Below are positions 1 through 6,217 of a stretch of 7,723 nucleotides of DNA, in pieces; position 1 is the first letter of the stretch; the number at the start of each line of letters is the position of its first letter. This DNA comes from Sulfurimonas sp. (lineage in GTDB: Bacteria > Campylobacterota > Campylobacteria > Campylobacterales > Sulfurimonadaceae). A program made the translations under genes and the position numbers. The notes beneath the pieces were generated by a model. The model was given only the letters and a program-made list of their open reading frames with translations. It did not search any database and was not told the DNA's origin. The stretch lies in NCBI GenBank assembly GCA_027083475.1, contig JALWON010000071.1, positions 1 through 7,723 of the forward strand, in the 5' to 3' direction.

Positions 1-636
1 CCTTCACACTACTCATCGCAAAGTTCGCTTGATGATGCTGATACGTTGTGCCGTGATTTTGGTTTACACTCTGAGACGGCTTCTATAGAACCAATGCTGA
101 GAGCGTATGAAAAACTCAATCCTGATTTGGATAATTTAAGAAAAGGAAACTTTTCATCACGTATGCGTATGGCAACACTTTTTGACATATCTGCTCGGGA
201 AAATGCACTTGTTTTAGGAACGAGTAACAAAAGTGAACTGATGCTTGGGTATGGAACACTCTATGGAGATCTAGCAAGTGCTATTAACCCTATAGGCGAT
301 TTGTATAAAAGTGAAGTATTTGAACTCGCTGCATATTTGGGTGTGAGCCAAAGTATTATCAACAAACCACCATCTGCTGATTTATGGGATGGTCAGAGTG
401 ATGAAGATGATTTAGGCTATACTTATAAACAACTTGATACTGCGATGCAACTTTATGTAGAAGAGCGATTGAGTGAAGATGAGATTATGAAAAGAGGGGT
501 AGATGCAAAAATGCTCCAAATGATAATCAAGAGAATTTTTCGCAATCACTTTAAACGCAAGATGCCAGTGATTGCAAAGCTCACATCAAGAACAATAAAC
601 CATGATTTTAATTATCCCCGTGATATAACCCTCTAA
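1..636 (+). CDS. nadE: NH3-dependent NAD+ synthetase, 3' part (5' end outside window)
   Basis: NadE makes NAD+ from deamido-NAD+, ATP and ammonia in the cytoplasm, the last step of NAD synthesis. The frame is open from base 1 and gives 211 residues up to TAA at 634-636. The N-terminal SGGxDS ATP-pyrophosphatase loop must lie upstream of the window. Visible family landmarks are an SSQSSLDDA segment at the left edge, SSRMRMATLFD, LVLGTSNKSELMLGYGTLYGD, the metal- and substrate-site segment NPIGDLYKSEVFELA, the KPPSADLWDGQSDE stretch, and a basic C-terminal tail ending near NYPRD. The TTG at 46 is not the start, because conserved NadE sequence continues upstream of it. The aminotransferase gene follows after 15 bp, so co-transcription is likely. 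Family identity is very secure; whether an extra glutaminase domain exists upstream cannot be seen, but the C-terminal form fits the short bacterial NadE. Confidence 0.96.
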   Translation, partial: PSHYSSQSSLDDADTLCRDFGLHSETASIEPMLRAYEKLNPDLDNLRKGNFSSRMRMATLFDISARENALVLGTSNKSELMLGYGTLYGDLASAINPIGDLYKSEVFELAAYLGVSQSIINKPPSADLWDGQSDEDDLGYTYKQLDTAMQLYVEERLSEDEIMKRGVDAKMLQMIIKRIFRNHFKRKMPVIAKLTSRTINHDFNYPRDITL

Positions 637-651
637 AGGAAGGAAGAAGCA

Positions 652-1785
652 ATGAAACAAGAGTTAAAAATCCCTTTTAGCAAGTATGAAAGTAATGTAG
701 GTGCACATGCAAATGTAAGTGATGTTTTAGATGCAGATGATATTACTCAGGTAGCACAACTAGAAGAAGAATTTCGTGAATATGTTGGTGCAGAGTATGC
801 TCTTGCTACTTCTCATGGAACAGCAGCACTGCATTTAGCAATGCTTGCTCTTGATCTTAAACGGGGGGATAAAGTTGTTTGTTCTGTAAATGCACACCCC
901 AATGTCCCAGAGGTTGTTCGCCATTTTGATGCAGAACCAGTTTTTATTGATATAGATGCAGATACCTATAACATCAATTTAGATAAGCTTGAGACTTATC
1001 TTGAAGAGAACAAATCCAAGAAGCTTAAGGCTGTGATTATTTCACATATTGGGGGTGCTTGTGCTGATTTGGAGAGAGTGTATAAAATGGCTAAGATTTA
1101 TGATGTCAAAATTGTTGAAGATGCCAGTGATGCACTTGGGGCGACTTACAAGGGAGAAAAAATTGGGGCTACTGGAGCAGATATTGTCTGTTTTAACTTC
1201 TCTCCACATTTACGTAAAAATATTTGTAATGGGGGAATGCTTGTTACCAATAGTGACACTATCATCAAACGTGCAAGGCTGTTAGCAAATCATGCGATTG
1301 AAAAAGATGAAGATGCACTTGAGTACATCTATAATGTTACTGATATAGGGAATGACTACTCTTTAAGTGAATTAAACGCAGCATACATTCGAGCACAAGT
1401 CAAAGAACAAGATAAAAATATTACTCGGCATCAAGAGATTGCAAAAATGTATACTGCAGCTTTAGAGGGAGTTGAACATATTATTGTACCCTCTGCAGAG
1501 AATGCAGAACATCCTTATCTTTTATATATTATCAAGATAGATAAAAATCGTGATTCTTTTGCTGTGGCATTGCAAGAGAAGGGTATAGGGACAGGTCTGC
1601 ACTATATTCCATTGCATTTACTCACTTACTATAAAACAAAATATGCACTGCGAGTGAATGATTATCCTGTAGCCTTGCGTACATATCAACAAGTTTTATC
1701 TCTGCCAATTTATGCAAGTATGAGCGATAAAGAAGTAAAATCGGTGATTGATAAAGTGACAAAAATAGCAAAAACAAGAGTATAA
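652..1785 (+). CDS. DegT/DnrJ/EryC1/StrS-family PLP aminotransferase (sugar aminotransferase type)
   Basis: This 377-residue protein has the fold and usual length of the PLP enzymes that transaminate nucleotide-linked keto-sugars. Family landmarks are the phosphate-binding SHGTAALHLA (54-63), an EDASDALGATYKG segment at 156-168 with the likely pyridine-contacting Asp157, NGG at 193-195, the QEIAKMY helix near 261-267, HYIPLH (317-322) and LSLPIY (349-354). The active-site lysine region is odd. Typical members have a histidine three residues before the Schiff-base lysine and then a GEGG. Here the best candidate is Lys189 in HLRKNI (186-191), with two extra residues before it and two fewer after it. 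The usual His/Gln after the Asp is Asp160. The ATG at 652 has an AGGAAG ribosome site. lpxK follows after 6 bp, so a role in lipid A or surface sugar synthesis is an inference. Substrate unknown. Confidence 0.9.
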   Translation: MKQELKIPFSKYESNVGAHANVSDVLDADDITQVAQLEEEFREYVGAEYALATSHGTAALHLAMLALDLKRGDKVVCSVNAHPNVPEVVRHFDAEPVFIDIDADTYNINLDKLETYLEENKSKKLKAVIISHIGGACADLERVYKMAKIYDVKIVEDASDALGATYKGEKIGATGADIVCFNFSPHLRKNICNGGMLVTNSDTIIKRARLLANHAIEKDEDALEYIYNVTDIGNDYSLSELNAAYIRAQVKEQDKNITRHQEIAKMYTAALEGVEHIIVPSAENAEHPYLLYIIKIDKNRDSFAVALQEKGIGTGLHYIPLHLLTYYKTKYALRVNDYPVALRTYQQVLSLPIYASMSDKEVKSVIDKVTKIAKTRV

Positions 1786-1791
1786 ATTATC

Positions 1792-2682
1792 TTGAAATCA
1801 CAACTTGTGTTTTGGGTTGAGAACTACTTCTACAACCCAAACGGTGTGCAAAAACTTCTCTCTTTTTTCTTACTTCCTTTGAGTTGGCTTTACTGTTGTG
1901 TTATGTATTTGCGTTTTGTGAGTATGCGTGCTGAAGATTTTGGTGTGAAAATCGTAAGTGTTGGAAACTTAAATGTTGGGGGGAGTGGTAAAACTCCTCT
2001 TGTGAGTGCTTTGGCACAAAACTTTCCTAATGCGGCTATCGTCCTGCGAGGGTATGGACGAGCATCCAAAGGGCTCCATGTTGTTACAGATGGAAAAGAG
2101 ATTCTTTGTGATGTGCATGTGAGTGGTGATGAAGCGATGATTTATGCACAAAAACTTGCAGATGTGATTGTGATTGTGAGTGAAGATAGAAAAAAAGGGA
2201 TACTCCAAGCAAAAAAGATGGGGAGTGAAATTATTTTTCTTGATGATGCTTACTCAAAACATAATATCCAAAAGATAGATTTTCTTATAGAAGTTACGAG
2301 TCGAAACCGAGCATGTTTACCTGCAGGACCCTTTCGTGAGAGATTGTGGAAAGGAAAAAATGCGATTGTTTTACAAGAACACAGAGATTTTGAACGCGAG
2401 GTGACACTCAAATATAAAAGAGAGAAAATGTCTTTAGTCACAGCTATTGCAAGACCACAAAGGTTGGATGCCTTCTTGCCTGAGGTCGTGAGTAAAAATT
2501 ATTTTCCTGACCACCATGCTTTTGTTAAAGAGGAACTTGAAATGATTTTGAAAAATGATAAAAGTGATGCTCTTTTAGTCACTTACAAAGATTATGTGAA
2601 GGTAAAAGATTTTGGTTTACCACTTTCACTTTTAGATTTAGATGTGAAGATTAAGGAAAGTGTACTTAAAAGTATTGTATAA
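1792..2682 (+). CDS. lpxK: Tetraacyldisaccharide 4'-kinase (lipid A 4'-kinase)
   Basis: LpxK phosphorylates the 4' position of the lipid A disaccharide at the inner face of the cytoplasmic membrane, late in the Raetz pathway. The 296 residues match the family length. An N-terminal hydrophobic stretch (about 22-40) fits the membrane anchor. The Walker A-like segment GNLNVGGSGKTP is at 58-69, followed by RGYGR (86-90), SGDEA (111-115), LDD (150-152), LPAGP (176-180) and FPDHH (238-242). The Asp of GDEA and a His of FPDHH are the likely catalytic pair by analogy with studied LpxK enzymes (inference). The usual DDGFQ is DDAYS here. The start is TTG; no ATG occurs before the anchor, and the N-terminal alignment from residue 8 onwards looks natural, but the ribosome site is weak (AAGAG about 12 bp upstream), so translation may be coupled to the preceding gene. 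Confidence 0.94.
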   Translation: MKSQLVFWVENYFYNPNGVQKLLSFFLLPLSWLYCCVMYLRFVSMRAEDFGVKIVSVGNLNVGGSGKTPLVSALAQNFPNAAIVLRGYGRASKGLHVVTDGKEILCDVHVSGDEAMIYAQKLADVIVIVSEDRKKGILQAKKMGSEIIFLDDAYSKHNIQKIDFLIEVTSRNRACLPAGPFRERLWKGKNAIVLQEHRDFEREVTLKYKREKMSLVTAIARPQRLDAFLPEVVSKNYFPDHHAFVKEELEMILKNDKSDALLVTYKDYVKVKDFGLPLSLLDLDVKIKESVLKSIV

Positions 2683-2694
2683 TTTTATATCTAT

Positions 2695-2722
2695 TATAAT
2701 TATAGATTAAATTAATAGAGGA
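2695..2722 (+). promoter_or_regulatory. Candidate promoter and ribosome site of the 33-residue protein gene
   Basis: A perfect TATAAT lies at 2695-2700 in an AT-rich gap after lpxK, predicting a start near 2707. No good -35 box is seen. AGAGGA at 2717-2722 is a good Shine-Dalgarno sequence with 8 bp to the ATG at 2731. Because the area is very AT-rich, a chance TATAAT is possible. Confidence 0.5.
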
Positions 2723-2730
2723 AATATAAA

Positions 2731-2832
2731 ATGACAAATACAATGAAAAATGAAAAAACAGCACACTGGAAACTTGTTTATGCAGTAACAATCACTGTAA
2801 GTATCCTTGGTATCGTTCTCGCACTTAACTAA
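2731..2832 (+). CDS. Small single-span membrane protein, 33 residues, function unknown
   Basis: An ATG at 2731 opens 33 codons ending in TAA at 2830-2832. The first 13 residues are polar and basic (Lys6, Lys9, His12), then Trp13-Lys14 leads into a hydrophobic run of about 17 residues (16-32, VYAVTITV...IVLAL) that ends at the C-terminus with Asn33. This predicts one membrane helix, probably with the N-terminus in the cytoplasm by the positive-inside rule. A good AGAGGA site sits 8 bp upstream of Met1, while Met5 would be 20 bp from it, so Met1 is preferred. A TATAAT precedes it. I do not recognise the family. It lies 48 bp after lpxK and 4 bp from the converging proC stop. Supported by start signals and a non-random hydrophobic pattern, but short. 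Confidence 0.68.
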   Translation: MTNTMKNEKTAHWKLVYAVTITVSILGIVLALN

Positions 2833-2836
2833 AATA

Positions 2837-3598
2837 TTAGAGTTGGGTAGCCTTTTTGTAGGCTTGCTCAACAGCCTTTATACAAGCATTTCTCACATTT
2901 CCTTCTTCTAAAGCACCATATCCAGCAGCCGTTGTTCCTCCAGGACTCATGACACCATCTTTAAGTAATGCAGGGTGTATATCTTGAATCAGTGTACCAA
3001 AACCACTAAAAAGACCACGCATAATTGCCATAGCATCATCGCGTTTGAGTCCTTGTTTGACAGCACCATCAGCTAAGGCTTCTGCCATGAGTGCAAGATA
3101 AGCAGGACCACTTCCAGCTAGCGCAGTAGCAATATCTATCTCTTTTTCACTATTTAACCACCTTGTTGCTCCAATAGAGCTAAAAAGTTTTTGGGCTTCT
3201 TTTGCAAAGGCACTATCGCCTGTAAGTGTTGTCATCGATTTTTGAACACTTGCTGCAAGGTTTGGCATGGTACGGACGACTGCATTTGTGTTGAAATGCG
3301 ATTTGAGTTTTTCTAAGGGTGTACCTGCTAAGACGGAGTAAAGTACCCTTGCTTTTCCTTGGAACTTTTTGCCAACCTCTTCAATATTGTTTGGTTTGAC
3401 ACAAAGTATGAGTGTGCGGTCTTCTATGTAAAAGCCATCTAGCAAATATTTGCCAATGGTTACTCCTAATTTTTCTTCAAAAATATCGAGTTTGTCTAAA
3501 TCTCTTCCAACGACTTCTATTTTATACTCATCCTTTAAACCCTGTGCAATACTGAGTGCCATGTTCCCATTGCCTATAAAAGTAATTGTCTGTTGCAT
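2837..3598 (-). CDS. proC: Pyrroline-5-carboxylate reductase
   Basis: ProC reduces 1-pyrroline-5-carboxylate to L-proline with NAD(P)H, the last step of proline synthesis, in the cytoplasm. The 253 residues are close to the usual 260-275. The Rossmann dinucleotide site FIGNGNMA is at 7-14, the CVKP strand motif at 66-69, RTMPNL at 109-114, ALAGSGPAYL at 159-168, and the C-terminal dimer and substrate signature SPGGTTAAGY at 218-227. The ATG at 3596-3598 has an AGAGAG site 5 bp upstream. The gene diverges from proA across 55 bp and converges with the small membrane protein gene with a 4-bp gap. Nothing is missing from the key motifs. Identity is secure. Confidence 0.97.
   Translation of the reverse strand: MQQTITFIGNGNMALSIAQGLKDEYKIEVVGRDLDKLDIFEEKLGVTIGKYLLDGFYIEDRTLILCVKPNNIEEVGKKFQGKARVLYSVLAGTPLEKLKSHFNTNAVVRTMPNLAASVQKSMTTLTGDSAFAKEAQKLFSSIGATRWLNSEKEIDIATALAGSGPAYLALMAEALADGAVKQGLKRDDAMAIMRGLFSGFGTLIQDIHPALLKDGVMSPGGTTAAGYGALEEGNVRNACIKAVEQAYKKATQL
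2842..2872 (+). terminator. Hairpin in the convergent small-gene/proC junction, possible terminator
   Basis: Read on the plus strand, GTTGGGTA-GCCT (2842-2853) pairs with AGGC-T-TGCTCAAC (2860-2872), forming a 12-bp stem with two G-U pairs, one bulged T and a 6-nt TTTTGT loop. It lies 10 bp past the small gene's stop and inside the proC 3' end. There is no clear T-run after it (only a weak CCTTTA), so it may be an RNA 3'-end structure rather than a classical intrinsic terminator. In the minus-strand RNA the two wobble pairs become mismatches. Confidence 0.3.
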
Positions 3599-3619
3599 AT
3601 AAACTCTCTTTTTTTTGGT

Positions 3620-3628
3620 ATTATAACA
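3620..3628 (-). promoter_or_regulatory. Candidate proC promoter (extended -10)
   Basis: On the minus strand the sequence reads TGTTATAAT, a consensus -10 box (3620-3625) with the upstream TGN extension. It predicts a start near 3613 and a leader of about 15 nt that includes the AGAGAG ribosome site. No good -35 box is seen, as often in Campylobacterota. Confidence 0.55.
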
Positions 3629-3646
3629 TTTATAAAATATCTAAGG
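3622..3646 (+). promoter_or_regulatory. Candidate proA promoter and ribosome site
   Basis: TATAAC at 3622-3627 is preceded by a T-run (3609-3616) of the kind that replaces the -35 box in Campylobacterota sigma-70 promoters. It would start transcription near 3634. AAGG at 3643-3646 is 7 bp from the proA ATG. TATAAA at 3631-3636 is an alternative -10 but would place the start at or within the ribosome site. The box overlaps the proC -10 on the other strand. Confidence 0.45.
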
Positions 3647-3653
3647 TATAAAA

Positions 3654-4886
3654 ATGGAACAGTTTTTACAAGAAGCAAAAGCAGCAAGTAGAGTTTTAAA
3701 CGAATTGAGTGGACATGAGAAAAACAAAATCTTAAAAGAGATGGCAGAGGCTTTGCGAGTGCATACTCCACAACTCCTTGAAGAAAATGCTAAGGATATG
3801 GCAGATGGAGAGAAAAATAACTTAACATCAGCACTCATGGATAGACTCTTTTTAGATGCAAAGAGAGTCGAGGCAATGGCAGTTGCTATAGAAGAGATTG
3901 CAGCACTCAAAGAGCCAGTTGGTCGTGTACTTGATGGGTGGATAACAGAAGATGGTCTCAAGATTGAAAAAGTGAGTATTCCTATTGGGGTGATAGGGAT
4001 TATCTACGAGTCTCGTCCAAATGCGACAAGTGATACGGCTGCTTTGTGTTTTAAAAGCTCCAATGTTTGTGTACTTAAAGGGGGAAAAGAAGCAGAGAAC
4101 TCTAACAAAGCAATTGCCAAGGTGTTACAAGATGTTTTAGAAAAAAATGAACTTCCTCGTGCTTTGGTTTCGCTTATACCAGACTCTTCTCGTGAGGGTG
4201 TAAACAAGCTTATAAAAATGGATAAATATGTTGATTTGATTATTCCTCGTGGTGGGGCAGGGTTGATTAAACATGTAAGCGAAAACGCAACTGTGAGTGT
4301 GGTGAAACATGATAAAGGGCAATGCCATACTTATATAGATAAAGATGCAAAACTCGATGATGCCATAGCTATCGCTATCAATGCAAAAGTACAACGCCCA
4401 GGTGTGTGTAATGCTATGGAGACACTTTTAGTTGATCGTGCCATTGCTACAACTGCACTGCCACAACTCAAAGTTGCGTTTGATGCAGCACATACTGAAC
4501 TCAAAGGATGTTTAGAGACACAAGCCATCATAGAGACAGCTCATGCAACAGATGAAGATTACGATACTGAGTATTTGGCTAACATTCTTAACATCAAAGT
4601 TGTGGATGGGGTAGAGGGGGCTATAGAGCATATAGTCCGCTTTACTTCTGGACACTCTGAAGCCATCATCACCGAAAATATCTCTGCGGCGGAGAGTTTT
4701 TTAAATGCTATTGATGCAGCGGCTGTTTATGTCAATGCAAGTACTCGTTTTACCGATGGTGGGGCTTTTGGATTTGGGGCAGAAGTAGGCATTAGTACCA
4801 ATAAGCTGCATGCGAGAGGTCCTATGGGCATTGAGGGACTGACAACTTATAAGTTTAAAATCTATGGGAGTGGGCAAACTCGTTAA
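3654..4886 (+). CDS. proA: Glutamate-5-semialdehyde dehydrogenase (gamma-glutamyl phosphate reductase)
   Basis: ProA reduces gamma-glutamyl phosphate with NADPH to glutamate-5-semialdehyde, the second step of proline synthesis, in the cytoplasm. At 410 residues it has the standard length and is an aldehyde-dehydrogenase-fold protein. Landmarks are IGVIGIIYESRPNAT (111-125), LKGGKEA (141-147), IPRGGAGLI (197-205), the catalytic thiol Cys252 in QRPGVCNAMET (247-257), and the near-C-terminal RFTDGGAFGFGAEVGIST (365-382) with KLHARGPMG (384-392). The ATG at 3654 has AAGG 7 bp upstream. It is divergent to proC, which acts two steps on in the same pathway (cyclisation to the P5C substrate is spontaneous). 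proB, encoding the kinase for the first step, is not in the window. The stop codon lies within a small hairpin. Identity is secure. Confidence 0.97.
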   Translation: MEQFLQEAKAASRVLNELSGHEKNKILKEMAEALRVHTPQLLEENAKDMADGEKNNLTSALMDRLFLDAKRVEAMAVAIEEIAALKEPVGRVLDGWITEDGLKIEKVSIPIGVIGIIYESRPNATSDTAALCFKSSNVCVLKGGKEAENSNKAIAKVLQDVLEKNELPRALVSLIPDSSREGVNKLIKMDKYVDLIIPRGGAGLIKHVSENATVSVVKHDKGQCHTYIDKDAKLDDAIAIAINAKVQRPGVCNAMETLLVDRAIATTALPQLKVAFDAAHTELKGCLETQAIIETAHATDEDYDTEYLANILNIKVVDGVEGAIEHIVRFTSGHSEAIITENISAAESFLNAIDAAAVYVNASTRFTDGGAFGFGAEVGISTNKLHARGPMGIEGLTTYKFKIYGSGQTR

Positions 4887-4895
4887 AGAAACGAG
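4879..4895. terminator. Short hairpin between convergent proA and the lipoprotein gene
   Basis: CTCGTT (4879-4884) and AACGAG (4890-4895) form a perfect 6-bp stem with a 5-nt AAAGA loop. It covers the proA TAA and lies just beyond the end of the minus-strand lipoprotein gene (stop at 4902-4904). On the plus strand a loosely T-rich stretch follows; on the minus strand only TTTG follows. The position suits a weak bidirectional terminator, but the missing strong T-run lowers confidence. Confidence 0.42.
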
Positions 4896-4901
4896 CTCTG
4901 C

Positions 4902-5561
4902 TTACTTTGTTCTTGTGAGTGAAATTTGAAATTCTTTTGCTATACTCAAAGGAGGAAGCACTCCATCAGGGCCGGCATACTCCCCTGAAAAGATATGGAC
5001 TAGCTCAGTATTATCGTCTCCAGAGTGCTTTTTCGTCTTACAGATGATTTCTCCAGACTCTTCTTCCATCCCCGGTTTACAATATTTTTTATATGTAGAT
5101 GCATCTTTTCCATAAAATAAAGAGCCTAAAGAGTCACCAATTTTGCCTATAATTGCAGGAGTATTTGTTTTATTGACTGCTTTGTAAGTGCCTGTTGCAT
5201 TCACTCCCATTCCCATTTCACAACTCCCTTTTTGGAGGAGTTTTACTTGTTTGTTGGAAAAATGAAATGCTATATCACAATCTTGATCTTTATTTTTGTA
5301 GATACCTTTGCTTTTATTGAGTATGAGTTCCCCTTCAAGTGTGCCTGTTCTGCCAGTGTCAGCAACAACGAGTAGATTAAAGAGTACCATTCCCTCAGTC
5401 GCAGTAATCTTTAAATCACCCTCATCAGATTCGTAATCTCCTACTAGCGTGTTCACATGAGAGATTGGCTTTTGTTGTACCTCACGACCTTCATCACTAC
5501 AAGCAATAAAAAAAACTAAAATTCCTAGAGCAATCGCAGAGTAAATATTTTTGATAAACAT
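4902..5561 (-). CDS. Putative lipoprotein, beta-rich, function unknown
   Basis: The 219 residues start with a lipoprotein signal: a short basic N-terminus (Lys4), a hydrophobic run (5-19) and a lipobox-like FIAC ending at Cys21. Ser22 after the cysteine argues against inner-membrane retention, so an outer-membrane periplasmic lipoprotein is likely. The mature part is polar and appears beta-rich, with recurring Gly-x-Tyr at 41, 86, 124 and 193. It has two spaced cysteine pairs, Cys95/Cys114 in the first half and Cys161/Cys174 in the second, which could form disulfides in the periplasm. I recognise no enzyme motif. An AAAGG ribosome site overlaps the stop of the upstream HAD gene, and the gap is 11 bp, so it is the third gene of the hemH operon. 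A small lipocalin-like or inhibitor-type binding domain is possible but unproven. Confidence 0.85.
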   Translation of the reverse strand: MFIKNIYSAIALGILVFFIACSDEGREVQQKPISHVNTLVGDYESDEGDLKITATEGMVLFNLLVVADTGRTGTLEGELILNKSKGIYKNKDQDCDIAFHFSNKQVKLLQKGSCEMGMGVNATGTYKAVNKTNTPAIIGKIGDSLGSLFYGKDASTYKKYCKPGMEEESGEIICKTKKHSGDDNTELVHIFSGEYAGPDGVLPPLSIAKEFQISLTRTK

Positions 5562-5572
5562 AGTTGATTCCT

Positions 5573-6217
5573 TTAACTTTTAAGATAGAAGACATGCTTT
5601 ATAATCTCATGAGGTTTTGTAAGTGTGAATGGGAAATTTTCATCATTAGAGAATCCCCATGCTGCAAAAAAGGCTTTGATGTTTGCATTTTTGGCACTTT
5701 GCATATCTTTTGAGTTGTCTCCTACCATCCATGCTTTATCAGTTTTAGGGTTAAAGTTATAAGAGTTGAGGATAAAATGAAGCATACTTGGGTCAGGTTT
5801 TGAAGCAGATACTTTGTCTGCTCCTATAATGACATCAAAAAGTGCTGCGACTTGCAGATGTGCGAGCATCTCTTGTGCAAATTTTGTGGGGGCATTGGTT
5901 GCAACAGAGAGTTTTACACCATTTTGATGTAAGGTTTCTAACATTTCTTTAACTCCATCATACAGATAAGGGTTTTGGATGCACTGCTTTTCATAGTGTG
6001 CCTCAAAGAGTTCTCTATCTTTTTCTTCATAAACTTCTGTATCATAGAAGAGTTTTGGCAGGTTTCTTACTTCCATATTGATGGCTTTGACTATGAAATC
6101 TTCACTCAGAGGCGGGGCATTATAGTGTTTTTGTCGAACATAATTAATCGAGATGGTAATATCTTTTTTGGAGTCAATCAAGGTGCCATCCATATCAAAG
6201 ATTACGATTTTTTGCAT
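5573..6217 (-). CDS. HAD-superfamily hydrolase, phosphoglycolate-phosphatase-like
   Basis: A soluble 214-residue phosphatase of HAD subfamily IA, probably acting on a small phosphorylated metabolite. All four HAD motifs are present: DMDGT with the nucleophile Asp8 and acid/base Asp10, Thr107 in SVATNAP (104-110), Lys140 in ASKPDP (138-143), and the Mg2+ ligands in GDNSKD (Asp167, Asp171). The helical cap lies at roughly 15-90, after motif I, as in Gph and beta-phosphoglucomutase relatives. The substrate cannot be told from sequence; Gph-like phosphoglycolate salvage is one option, pyrophosphatase or sugar phosphatase others. Its ATG overlaps the hemH stop by one base (TAATG on the minus strand), which suggests coupled translation. 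The lipoprotein gene follows after 11 bp. Confidence 0.93.
   Translation of the reverse strand: MQKIVIFDMDGTLIDSKKDITISINYVRQKHYNAPPLSEDFIVKAINMEVRNLPKLFYDTEVYEEKDRELFEAHYEKQCIQNPYLYDGVKEMLETLHQNGVKLSVATNAPTKFAQEMLAHLQVAALFDVIIGADKVSASKPDPSMLHFILNSYNFNPKTDKAWMVGDNSKDMQSAKNANIKAFFAAWGFSNDENFPFTLTKPHEIIKHVFYLKS

Noticed and set aside
46..48. TTG as a possible start codon of nadE
   Set aside because: Conserved NadE sequence continues upstream to base 1 in the same frame and the essential ATP-binding loop is still missing, so the gene begins outside the window.
863..868. G6 tract in the aminotransferase gene, with similar G6 runs in lpxK (1978-1983) and hemH (minus strand, 6396-6401) as possible phase-variation sites
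   Set aside because: Six bases is below the length at which Campylobacterota poly-G contingency tracts usually slip, all three frames are intact, and the lpxK run simply encodes part of the conserved glycine-rich ATP site.
2691..2705. Near-palindromic CTATTATAATTATAG after lpxK as an operator or terminator
   Set aside because: It is made only of A/T-rich repeats around a TATAAT, the symmetry is imperfect, and such matches are expected by chance in this composition.
2842..2872. The same hairpin as an intrinsic terminator for proC on the minus strand
   Set aside because: It lies inside the proC coding region upstream of its stop, the wobble pairs become mismatches in that RNA, and no T-run follows.
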